64,000 bases of DNA. It comes from Mucilaginibacter rubeus (GTDB lineage: Bacteria; Bacteroidota; Bacteroidia; Sphingobacteriales; Sphingobacteriaceae). This document shows, piece after piece, positions 43,937-52,283 of this stretch (position 1 is its first letter; each line of letters begins with the position of its first letter). Where the stretch lies: the NCBI RefSeq assembly GCF_014643835.1, contig NZ_BMKD01000005.1:62001-126000 (forward strand), in the 5' to 3' direction. The notes beneath the pieces were generated by a model. The model was given only the letters and a program-made list of their open reading frames with translations. It was not told the DNA's origin and ran no database searches. The position numbers and the translations under genes were made by a program.

Positions 43937-44842
43937 TTATTTATAGTAAGTATCCTGAAGCGATCTATCTGATCCGTTATCATTATTATGAACCTTAAAC
44001 TTGAAAATAAATTTCTGAGCTATTGGATCAACAGACACTATTTCGGCAGGCGAACTGATCGATATTTTTGCTCCGGCCAAAGTTCCATCAGCCAAAGCAG
44101 CTGCGTCATCAGCATTTATCGCTACTGCGAAGTTAGAATAAGTACCCGCATTCTGCGTAAATGTAACTTCATAGCGTAATCCCAAATACCCGGAAGCAAC
44201 TTCAAATTGAGTTGGAGTAACCGGAGACAAAGTGGCCGACTGTCCTTTGGAATCAGTTGTTGGAGTTCCTGTGCCTGAACTGTTATTGTAACGTAAATAA
44301 TCCCATTTATAAACGCCGGCAAAGTGGTTACCAATTACGTGATAATAATGGATACCGAAGTTACCGCTGATAGTGGTTCCTGAAGCGTCTTTTATTACAA
44401 TTGGAAGCATGTAACTTAAAGACGGATCTAACTTATTTTTATAAATAGTAACCGAAACAATTTTTGTGCGGGTACCTTTTGCTATAGTTACAGAGACATC
44501 GGTAAACACAAAAGCGTTTGCAGGCATAGCTACATAAGAAACGCTGTTATCAATTTTCGCGTAAGCTGCAATAACCGAGTTATCAACTGCCAAAGTTACT
44601 TTCGTATCAGTTGTTGGGATTGACGGCGATGCAATATTAACTGCAAACTGCCTAACAATAGTATCGCCCGCTTCGGTGAACGCATCTTTACTAAAATTTG
44701 TCAAACCGCTTATCGGTAATTCGGCAATAGGTTTTGATGCCCCAAAGTCTACGTACCTGTCATCTTTAAGGCACGAGCTAAGTAATGTTACGCCCGCCAA
44801 CAGGACAACGCCCGTTAGCTTCGAATATATAAATTTTTTCAT
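43937..44842 (-). CDS. DUF1735-type lipoprotein of the glycan-uptake operon
   Basis: A 301-residue lipoprotein (VTLLSSCLKDD, Cys24). The body has the DUF1735-like layout: an early FGASKPIAELPISG stretch, FAVNIASPSIPTTDTKVTLAV, then AFVFTDVSVTIAKGTRTK and YMLPIVIKDASG, followed by a second beta domain with the calycin-like end. DUF1735 proteins accompany SusC/SusD and are thought to bind glycans at the surface. It is the last gene of the operon, 17 nt after the SusD-like gene. Confidence 0.82.
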   Translation of the reverse strand: MKKFIYSKLTGVVLLAGVTLLSSCLKDDRYVDFGASKPIAELPISGLTNFSKDAFTEAGDTIVRQFAVNIASPSIPTTDTKVTLAVDNSVIAAYAKIDNSVSYVAMPANAFVFTDVSVTIAKGTRTKIVSVTIYKNKLDPSLSYMLPIVIKDASGTTISGNFGIHYYHVIGNHFAGVYKWDYLRYNNSSGTGTPTTDSKGQSATLSPVTPTQFEVASGYLGLRYEVTFTQNAGTYSNFAVAINADDAAALADGTLAGAKISISSPAEIVSVDPIAQKFIFKFKVHNNDNGSDRSLQDTYYK

Positions 44843-44859
44843 ATCTGTCTATTTTTTAA

Positions 44860-46317
44860 TTATTTAGCCCAGAAAATCTTTGATTTGAATGGGTCAATGG
44901 TTCCTTCTTTACCTACGTTATCGGCGTTTTGCTGATACTCAGAAGTTGGATAAAACACCCTGGTTGGCAAACCTGTACCAATTGCTTTTGAATCAATTGA
45001 TCTTGGGACAGCAGGATAGCCTGTTCTTCTGATCTCGTTATAAGCTTCAAGGCTTCCGTAACCGGTTAATGAAATCCATTTTTGAGTAATGATAGCCTGA
45101 AGTTTATTAGTGCTCGCTGCCCAGCTTACATTAGCAATCGGCTGGCTATAGTAGGTAACAGCATCATCAGCACTAAGGCCTAAAGCAACAAATGAAGCTC
45201 TTATACCGCTCTCATATAGTGCTTGTGCATTACCTGTAATGGTTCCGTTTAATACAGCTTCAGCCTGAAGGAAGTACGACTCGGCTGATGACATCAGGAT
45301 ACCATCCTGTGTAGCTGATTTCAACAAGCCAGGACCGATAGCGCTTGTACCCGCATTCGGAACAGCAGAATCATCGCCAAATATGATACCAACACGTTTG
45401 ATTTTCTTCGGATCGTTAGCTATTGCAGCATAAAACGCCCTGGCCCTTAATGTATCATTAGTTGCCGTTAATATACCTAATTCGTATGCATTAGCACGGT
45501 AGTACGCGTTGTTACCGGTTGGGTTACCATTCTGATCAAAACCAAAGCTTCTCCAGAATGGGCTTTGCTGGCCACCTACCGCGTCGCTATTGGTATAACC
45601 AGGTTGGGTAGCGGCTTTCACACTTGCGTTAAGATAGTTAGCATCACCCGAAGCTGGTAATGTAGCAGTTAGTTTACCGCGAACAGCTAAACGTAATTTT
45701 AAAGTATTGGCAAACAATTTCCATTTAGCCATATCACCCTTAAATACGATATCTGAAATATCAGGGCTGGTAGCTGAAGCGTTACCGTCAATTAATGCGA
45801 TAGCTGCATCGATTTGTTTAATAAGGTCGGCATAAATATCAGCTCCTTTATCATATTTGGGGAACAGCGTTTTTGACGAGTTAAATGCCTCTGTGTAAGG
45901 AACGTTGTTATAATTATCAACCAGCTGTTCAAAATCATACGCTTTCATGATTTTGGCAATCGCCCTGAATTTTGCAAATGAAGCATCAGCAGAAATAGTT
46001 TCCAGCGTGTTAAAGTTGGTTAAGTTTGCATATAGCGGGGCAAATACCTGATAGTTATCCGTAGTGAACTGGTATTGCTGCAACTGCGGGCTCGGCACGT
46101 AGTTACCACTCGGTGATAACTGACCTGCCCAAACGCCGTAGTGAGGGTAATTGATATTAACGATATCCGACGCTACTTTAAGTGCACCAGCCAACGTAAA
46201 TTGCGGAGTGGTGACCGACGGCGTATTCGGGTTCACCGAAAGTTCTAAGAAGTCTTTTTTACAACCGGATAAACCGATGGTAACCAGACCTACCATTATA
46301 TAAAAATATTTTTTCAT
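44860..46317 (-). CDS. SusD/RagB-type nutrient-binding lipoprotein
   Basis: A 485-residue lipoprotein (GLSGCKKDF, Cys19). It has the TPR-like helices and long loops of the SusD-like_2 branch: NPNTPSVTTPQFTLAGALK, AKIMKAYDFEQLVDNYNNVPY, YADLIKQIDAAIALIDG, and AKWKLFANTLKLRLAVRG. SusD lids the SusC channel and binds the ligand outside the cell. The ligand cannot be inferred. It is between SusC (20 nt upstream) and the DUF1735-type gene. Confidence 0.95.
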   Translation of the reverse strand: MKKYFYIMVGLVTIGLSGCKKDFLELSVNPNTPSVTTPQFTLAGALKVASDIVNINYPHYGVWAGQLSPSGNYVPSPQLQQYQFTTDNYQVFAPLYANLTNFNTLETISADASFAKFRAIAKIMKAYDFEQLVDNYNNVPYTEAFNSSKTLFPKYDKGADIYADLIKQIDAAIALIDGNASATSPDISDIVFKGDMAKWKLFANTLKLRLAVRGKLTATLPASGDANYLNASVKAATQPGYTNSDAVGGQQSPFWRSFGFDQNGNPTGNNAYYRANAYELGILTATNDTLRARAFYAAIANDPKKIKRVGIIFGDDSAVPNAGTSAIGPGLLKSATQDGILMSSAESYFLQAEAVLNGTITGNAQALYESGIRASFVALGLSADDAVTYYSQPIANVSWAASTNKLQAIITQKWISLTGYGSLEAYNEIRRTGYPAVPRSIDSKAIGTGLPTRVFYPTSEYQQNADNVGKEGTIDPFKSKIFWAK

Positions 46318-46337
46318 CTCTTTATCTTTTAAACTAA

Positions 46338-49300
46338 TTAAAACGTTACGTGAAGATCAGCACCGTAAACACGGGTTGCAGGCGTTTGCGAAGCACTGTT
46401 TGTACCAACATCGTTACCAACAGAGTTACTGAACTCAGGATCACCCCAAGGGTTGCTTTTCGGAGTCCATAACGCCAGGTTACGACCAGTTAATGCAAAG
46501 CTTAAACCTTTGATGAATCCTGTTGTACGGATAAATTTAGTTAGGTCAAAATTAAGTGCGATTTCACGGATTTTCCAGAATGCAGCGCTCGATACCCTTG
46601 GTCCGTTTGCGGTGTTATAAGCAGAACTCTGCCAGAAACCATAGTTACCATCGGCAACAGTGACATTGGTATTTGGCGTGTAAACACCCGGCGAAGTTTG
46701 GATAACCGAATTAGGATACACAAAACGTGAACGGCCCGCTTCGGTTGAAATTTGTGATGAACCGCCAAAGTTTAAGGTTGAACCAACACCGTTGTAGATG
46801 ATGTAACCGCCGCGGAACTCACCAACACCCGATAAGGTTACGATGTCGTAACTAACCTGGGCATTAACACCAAGGATGTATTTAGGAGTTGTACGGCCAA
46901 AGTTTCTTAAAGTAGGATCAACCGATGGCAAACCGGTAGTTCCGCTTACAATTACACGGCCCTGAGGATCACGCAACAGATCTGAACCTTTGTAAACCGG
47001 GAAAGGCTGCCCCTCCACTGCAAAAACGTTGTTATTAATTTGTAACGAGTTGATACCCGGCAATAACGATATCACTTTCGAATCGTTAATTGATAAGTTA
47101 CCACCTAAACGTAAACCAACTTTGTTTTTAGCTTTGGTTAACACATCGGCGGTTAATTCAAATTCACCACCTTTTGACTCAATTTCACCAGCGTTCAATA
47201 ATACCTGCTGATAACCTGTAGCCGCAGAGGTACTAACTTTAAGGGTTTGATTTTTACTATTTTGTTTGTAGTATGTGGCTTTTGCACTGATGCGGCCGTC
47301 AAAGAATGAAGCCTCAGCACCAAACTCAATCTCGTTGATCGATTCTGGTTTCAAACCGTAGTTATAGTGAATTGAACCTGCAGTTAAAGCACCTAACGAA
47401 CCATAAGGGAAACCAGAGGTAACGCTGTAGGTATCAGTTAAGTTGTAAGGATCAATTGAGATGTTACCCACACGGCTAACCTCGCCATATAATTTTAAGT
47501 AGCTTAAAACTTTGTTGTTTTTCAGGAAGTCGAGGGCATCCGTTGGGATGAACGATACTTTACCTGATGGATAATAAAACGACCTGTTTGCAGTACTTAA
47601 ACGAGAATCACGCTCATTCCTTACTGTACCTTCAAGGAACAGGTAATTTTTGTAGCTTAAGTTTAAAGCCGCATAATATGCAACCTGGCGAATTTTAAAT
47701 TCAGATTCGGCAGCATTAGCTATACCGCCAATAGTATTGATGTTGTAAAAGTCTTTGATCAACAGGTTGTTGCTACCTGTGTTCATAGATTTACGGTATT
47801 TTTGAGTAATGGTATTACCTAAAAGTAAGTTAACACCAAGGTCGTTATTGAAAAATTTATGGTGGATAGTCACTATCGCATCCCCTTGTAACCTGGCGTA
47901 ACCATCGCCATTGGCGGTACCATCACCATATTGGTAGTAATCATTTACCTGGCCCGGGGCTTTACCTGTAGTAAAGGTACTTTGTACACTACCTGCACCC
48001 AGCGGATCGCTGATGCTGTAAGGCGTAAAGTTTACCTCGCGGCGTGTGGTTTTTTCCTGGTCGATACCAAAGTTATGCGAAACCCTGTAGTTCAGATCAA
48101 CCCATTTGTTCACGGTGTATGACAAGGTTAAGTTTGACAAGAACACATCCCTTTGTTTGTTGATCCTTGAGTTATCAGTGATCCAGTAAGGGTTGATGGC
48201 GTAAGCATCATAAAAATCGCTTGGGTTTGCGAAAGTCCCGTTGTTAGAGTCCCTGAAATCTTTGATATTTAGGAATGATGGCCACTGGATAAGGTTGGTA
48301 TACAACAATGAACCATTGTAACCTGTACCGTAAGTACTGATATCTGTACGGGTGTATTCAACCGAGAAATCGGCTTTAAAGTTTCCGTAACTTTTAGCGC
48401 CACGCACACTCACGGACGTACGGTTGTTTTTATCGCTTGGCACTACACCTTTTTGGTAAGCGTTCTGAGCAGAGAAATAAAATGAGTTTTTGGCATCGCC
48501 CTGAGAGAAGCTAATGTTGTTTTGTTCAACAATACCTGTGTTGAAGAAAGCTTTGATAGGATTTTTTTTCTGAGCAGAGTACGGAACCATCAATACCGGA
48601 CCATTAGGGCCACCTGCAGGGTAACCTACCTGCACCATGTGACCGTCATACAGCGGACCATATTGCTGGTTTTCATAAGGAGTGTACAGCGAGAAACCGG
48701 TAATAGGATCAACATAAGGAGCGCCTTCACCACCGTAGATACCGTATTGGTTTTGTAGTTTAGGGAAGAAACCAACGTCCTGAAGCTGGAACGAATTGCT
48801 GTAAGTAATCACGGGCTTAGCATCTGTACCTCTCTTAGTAGTGATGATCATCGCACCGTTTGCTGCCTCCGAACCATAAAGTGCGGCCGCACCGGCACCT
48901 TTAAGGATGTTAATGTCGGCGATGTCGTTCGGGTTGATTGATGATAATGATCCGCCCGGGATTGGCACACCATCAACAACGATAAGCGCGGTGTTGTTAC
49001 CCAGGGCCGACCTGTTACCACGTAAGGTAATCCTCACCTGAGGGTCGATACTGTTATCAATAGTTGATACCGCTAAACCGGCAACTTTTGCAGTTAAACC
49101 GTTAGCAACGTTAACAACGTTTGATTGGGTAAGTTCTTTACCGCCTACTTTGGTTGAAGAGTAACCCGTTTCGCGGGCTGCCCTTTTAATACCAAGAGCG
49201 CCAGTCACAACTACCTCTCCCAACTGTTTAGCTGAGGGTTCAAGAACTGCATTAACAATTGATGAAGTTCCAACCGCCTTGTCAAGTGACGTGTAACCAA

Positions 49301-49526
49301 CGAATGAAAATGTGAGCGTTGAATTTGCCGGTACGCTGAGAGAGAATTTACCGGCTGCACTGGTTTGGGTACCTATGGTTGTACCCTTAATCTTTACTGT
49401 TACTCCCGGAATGGGTAGGCCGTCGTCTTTGGCCGTAACCGTACCAGTAACTGTACGGTTTTGTGCGAATACTTGCGTCATAGACAACACAAGTAAGCAC
49501 AAACTTACGAGTAGAAGTTTTTTCAT
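46338..49526 (-). CDS. SusC/RagA-type TonB-linked outer-membrane transporter
   Basis: A 1062-residue protein with signal peptide (cleavage after VFA), an N-terminal carboxypeptidase-D-like domain (about 23-105), a plug (about 110-235, ending GAAALYGSEAANGAMIITTKRG) and a 22-strand TonB-dependent barrel ending DLHVTF. It forms the energy-dependent channel for the ligand bound by SusD. No anti-sigma, ECF sigma or hydrolase gene is linked. It is divergent from PadR across 183 nt. The leader contains the 24-nt word found also after the OmpA lipoprotein gene. Confidence 0.96.
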   Translation of the reverse strand: MKKLLLVSLCLLVLSMTQVFAQNRTVTGTVTAKDDGLPIPGVTVKIKGTTIGTQTSAAGKFSLSVPANSTLTFSFVGYTSLDKAVGTSSIVNAVLEPSAKQLGEVVVTGALGIKRAARETGYSSTKVGGKELTQSNVVNVANGLTAKVAGLAVSTIDNSIDPQVRITLRGNRSALGNNTALIVVDGVPIPGGSLSSINPNDIADINILKGAGAAALYGSEAANGAMIITTKRGTDAKPVITYSNSFQLQDVGFFPKLQNQYGIYGGEGAPYVDPITGFSLYTPYENQQYGPLYDGHMVQVGYPAGGPNGPVLMVPYSAQKKNPIKAFFNTGIVEQNNISFSQGDAKNSFYFSAQNAYQKGVVPSDKNNRTSVSVRGAKSYGNFKADFSVEYTRTDISTYGTGYNGSLLYTNLIQWPSFLNIKDFRDSNNGTFANPSDFYDAYAINPYWITDNSRINKQRDVFLSNLTLSYTVNKWVDLNYRVSHNFGIDQEKTTRREVNFTPYSISDPLGAGSVQSTFTTGKAPGQVNDYYQYGDGTANGDGYARLQGDAIVTIHHKFFNNDLGVNLLLGNTITQKYRKSMNTGSNNLLIKDFYNINTIGGIANAAESEFKIRQVAYYAALNLSYKNYLFLEGTVRNERDSRLSTANRSFYYPSGKVSFIPTDALDFLKNNKVLSYLKLYGEVSRVGNISIDPYNLTDTYSVTSGFPYGSLGALTAGSIHYNYGLKPESINEIEFGAEASFFDGRISAKATYYKQNSKNQTLKVSTSAATGYQQVLLNAGEIESKGGEFELTADVLTKAKNKVGLRLGGNLSINDSKVISLLPGINSLQINNNVFAVEGQPFPVYKGSDLLRDPQGRVIVSGTTGLPSVDPTLRNFGRTTPKYILGVNAQVSYDIVTLSGVGEFRGGYIIYNGVGSTLNFGGSSQISTEAGRSRFVYPNSVIQTSPGVYTPNTNVTVADGNYGFWQSSAYNTANGPRVSSAAFWKIREIALNFDLTKFIRTTGFIKGLSFALTGRNLALWTPKSNPWGDPEFSNSVGNDVGTNSASQTPATRVYGADLHVTF

Positions 49527-49531
49527 TTCGT

Positions 49532-49555
49532 TAATAATAAGATCAGTTAATAGTT
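49532..49555. repeat. 24-nt word shared exactly with 33359-33382
   Basis: Located 6 nt upstream of the SusC start, that is in the 5' leader of the SusCD operon. Sequence as in the other copy, same plus-strand orientation. Confidence 0.7.
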
Positions 49556-49673
49556 AATTAATCATAAAAGTAATGTTACGTTATCAAAAAGTCAAGTAAT
49601 TTCTTTGAAAACGTCATTTTTTTTTCAAAAAGCCAAGTTTTAGCTAAAAGAATAATAATTATAGTACTATGTA

Positions 49674-49705
49674 TTGCATAATACAATCTAAAACATATAT
49701 CTTTG
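49674..49705 (+). promoter_or_regulatory. Promoter of the PadR gene, suggesting a leaderless mRNA
   Basis: TTG (49674-49676), 21 nt, TATCTTTG (49698-49705). The ATG at 49710 follows the box by 4 nt, the same spacing as at 33522, so the transcript may begin at or next to the start codon. Confidence 0.7.
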
Positions 49706-49709
49706 TATT

Positions 49710-50042
49710 ATGATCGTCGAAAACACCCAAACCCAAATGAGGAAAGGCATACTGGAGTATTGCATCCTCTCCATCATAGCTAAGGGCGAAACATATGCAT
49801 CAGACATAATTGCTGAACTTAAGAAAGCCCAACTGCTTGTAGTTGAGGGTACTCTGTATCCTCTTTTAACCCGTTTAAAAAATAACGGACTGCTCACCTA
49901 TAACTGGGTGGAGTCAATTTCCGGGCCGCCCCGAAAGTACTATGTGCTCTCGGACGAAGGCCGTGCCGTACTTGAACAATTAGATAAAACCTGGCAGGAG
50001 CTGGTATTTGCTGTTCAAACAGCTATCGGCGATAGAAAATAG
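49710..50042 (+). CDS. PadR-family transcriptional regulator
   Basis: A 110-residue winged-helix regulator. The N-terminus QMRKGILEYCILSIIAKGETYASDIIAEL (in two helices), VEGTLYPLLTRLKNNGLLTY and GPPRKYYVLSDEGRAVLE are classic PadR motifs. It is short, with no extended C-terminal helix pair beyond the last helix, as in the s1-type subfamily. PadR proteins usually repress themselves and the neighbouring gene. Here the neighbour is the PspC-domain gene 25 nt downstream, so PadR most likely controls that envelope protein and responds to an unknown ligand. Confidence 0.95.
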   Translation: MIVENTQTQMRKGILEYCILSIIAKGETYASDIIAELKKAQLLVVEGTLYPLLTRLKNNGLLTYNWVESISGPPRKYYVLSDEGRAVLEQLDKTWQELVFAVQTAIGDRK

Positions 50043-50067
50043 AAAAACCTACAAACTCACTATAATC

Positions 50068-51750
50068 ATGAACAAAACAATTATCATAAATATAAACGGC
50101 ATGGTTTTTCACATTGAAGAAGATGCCTACGAAGTGTTGAAGAACTATATGACGGATGTAAAGCGTCATTTTTCTACTTCGGCCGATAGCCTGGAGATCA
50201 CAACCGACATTGAAAACCGCATTGCCGAAATGTTTAACGAGATCCTGGCACGAGATGCCAAACAAGTTATTGTTGAGACCGACGTTAAGGAAGTTACAGA
50301 ACAAATGGGCAGCGTACAGGATTTTGAAACTGCTGAAACCGACGCCAAAGCTGCGGGTGGCAATCCGTTTGAGTACAATACCGAACGCCGCAGGCTTTTT
50401 CGCGATCCGGACGATCACCTCATCAGTGGTGTATGCGCTGGTATTGCCAATTATTTTGACATTAACCCGGCCTGGGTAAGGTTGGCCTTTGTTATCCTGG
50501 TGCCTTTTGCCGCCATGGGCCTTGTTATATATATTATATTATGGATGGTTGTGCCGAAAGCCATAACCCGTGCCGACCGTATGGCTATGAAGGGTGAAAA
50601 GCAGGATTTGAAGGGTTTTAAAAAGAACTTTGAAGAAGAGTTGAGCACTGTACGCGAAAACCTTCAAAACTTTAAACATGAAGCCAAACCGTTCATTTAC
50701 CAGGTTCGCGATCTGATCAGCGATATCTTTGAACATCTTGGCGCCTTTTTAAGGGGTACGGGCAGTTTACTTGGCAAACTATTGGCTGCAGCTGTTTTAT
50801 TGGCCTGCCTTGGCATGACCATAGCGCTCATCGTTTCGCTTGTCGCTTTATTTGCGGCTGGTAATATGGGCATCTACAACCTGTTTCCGTTCAACATAAC
50901 TAATCACCAGGCCAATGGCATTTTTATGGCGAGCGGCTTTTTAGTACTAACTATACCTTTATTAGCCATTATTTTATCAACGATAGGCTTCCTGTTTAAA
51001 AAGGCTTCATTTAACCGCTCAATTGGTACCACCTTATTATGTATCTGGTTGGCCTCGCTGGGCGCAGTTTCATACTATGGCGTAAAAACAGCGGCCAGCT
51101 TCCGTGAGGGTGGTAAGTTTACGCAAACAGTTAAACTTAAGCCAACTGCAAACAACACGTATTACCTGCAGCTGAATGACACCAAGTATTTAAGTAATGA
51201 GGATAGTACCCGCCTTAAAATAAATGAACGCTTTAAAGGCATGATCATTTTAGATGATGATTTTAATGGCGATGACATGCCAAACCGCAACGTTAACATC
51301 GATATTGAAAAGAGTGATGTGCCGCAACCGGTGCTCATCGAAACATTCAGCGCTCGCGGCAGCAATCTTGAAGAAGCCTTGATCAACGCCCGCAGCGCTT
51401 CCTATCGCTTTGAGCAAAAAGATTCGGTATTGAATTTCGATCGCCACCTGGAAATGCCTAAAGGCTTTTTATGGCGCGGGCAGGAATTACATCTAACCCT
51501 AAAAGTACCGCTTAACGCTAAGATCATTATTGATCAAAAACTCGACCGTAACATCAACTTCAATATATATGAGTGCAAAAGCGATGGTGATGGCATTACC
51601 ACAGCCACCTATATCATGACCACCAATGGGCTGGAATGCAAAGTTGACCCGATAAAGGCAGCCAAATTCAAAGCAGATAGCCTAAAGGCGCTCAAACAGG
51701 AACAGGATACCTTACCGGCAAGCCCCGCCGATACAGCAAAAGCACAATAA
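50068..51750 (+). CDS. PspC-domain membrane protein
   Basis: A 560-residue protein from the ATG at 50068. An N-terminal soluble part (about 1-105, IININGMVFHIEEDAYEVL, TDIENRIAEMFNEIL) precedes a PspC domain (about 112-172, RDPDDHLISGVCAGIANYFD, VRLAFVILVPFAAMGLVIY). A cytoplasmic linker is followed by three more membrane segments and a C-terminal periplasmic domain with DUF2807-like strands. PspC proteins take part in the envelope-stress response. The 73-codon frame 11 nt downstream may be its operon partner. Confidence 0.9.
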   Translation: MNKTIIININGMVFHIEEDAYEVLKNYMTDVKRHFSTSADSLEITTDIENRIAEMFNEILARDAKQVIVETDVKEVTEQMGSVQDFETAETDAKAAGGNPFEYNTERRRLFRDPDDHLISGVCAGIANYFDINPAWVRLAFVILVPFAAMGLVIYIILWMVVPKAITRADRMAMKGEKQDLKGFKKNFEEELSTVRENLQNFKHEAKPFIYQVRDLISDIFEHLGAFLRGTGSLLGKLLAAAVLLACLGMTIALIVSLVALFAAGNMGIYNLFPFNITNHQANGIFMASGFLVLTIPLLAIILSTIGFLFKKASFNRSIGTTLLCIWLASLGAVSYYGVKTAASFREGGKFTQTVKLKPTANNTYYLQLNDTKYLSNEDSTRLKINERFKGMIILDDDFNGDDMPNRNVNIDIEKSDVPQPVLIETFSARGSNLEEALINARSASYRFEQKDSVLNFDRHLEMPKGFLWRGQELHLTLKVPLNAKIIIDQKLDRNINFNIYECKSDGDGITTATYIMTTNGLECKVDPIKAAKFKADSLKALKQEQDTLPASPADTAKAQ

Positions 51751-51761
51751 ACCATTTCCCT

Positions 51762-51983
51762 GTGAAAATACTTTTTAAATATATAAGCCTGCTAATTTTT
51801 AGCGGGCTTATTATACCCTTCTACCCCCTGCTTCAAACAAGCGGTAATCCGCTTTTAAACAGCAGGGTAACCAACCTCAAATCAAACTTTACCCGCCAAA
51901 ATGAAATGCCAATTACCTTCCGGATTATTAAGGATATGGCAAAAAATTTAATGCCCGCATTAAAAAGTGAAAATAATCTGTAA
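51762..51983 (+). CDS. Small exported protein, 73 residues
   Basis: Starts at a GTG (51762), 11 nt after the PspC gene. The product begins MKILFKYISLLIFSGLIIPFY, a signal or membrane segment, and continues with a short polar part (NSRVTNLKSNFTRQNEMPI). The good signal-like N-terminus and the close operon spacing support it; the GTG start and lack of recognised relatives argue for caution. Confidence 0.45.
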   Translation: MKILFKYISLLIFSGLIIPFYPLLQTSGNPLLNSRVTNLKSNFTRQNEMPITFRIIKDMAKNLMPALKSENNL

Positions 51984-52283
51984 CCAACACCCCTGTTTTT
52001 GCATCTTAATGTAAAAAGCAACACAATTACCATTTCCGGGTAATCCGGCAACATAAATTTAATAATCGTTAAAAAATGGCCTAAAAGCCAGGTGGGATTG
52101 TTTTGCTAAATTTAAATTAAAAGCATTAACACAATGAAAACAATCGCCTATATCTCATAACTACTAAACCCTAAAAAACCGGAAAAAGCACGCCGGAAAC
52201 TAAACACACTTATTTACAAATTTTAAAAAAGGAGCAATCCTTTAACGGCATTGTATTGCCCTTACTTTTAAACCGAACTAAAA
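51984..52283. other. Leader region of the TonB-dependent-receptor-like gene
   Basis: 300 nt, A+T-rich. It contains an 8-codon frame ATGAAAACAATCGCC... near 52134 and a small hairpin AAGGAGCAATCCTT near 52230-52243. No consensus promoter was found. Nothing coding. Confidence 0.4.
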
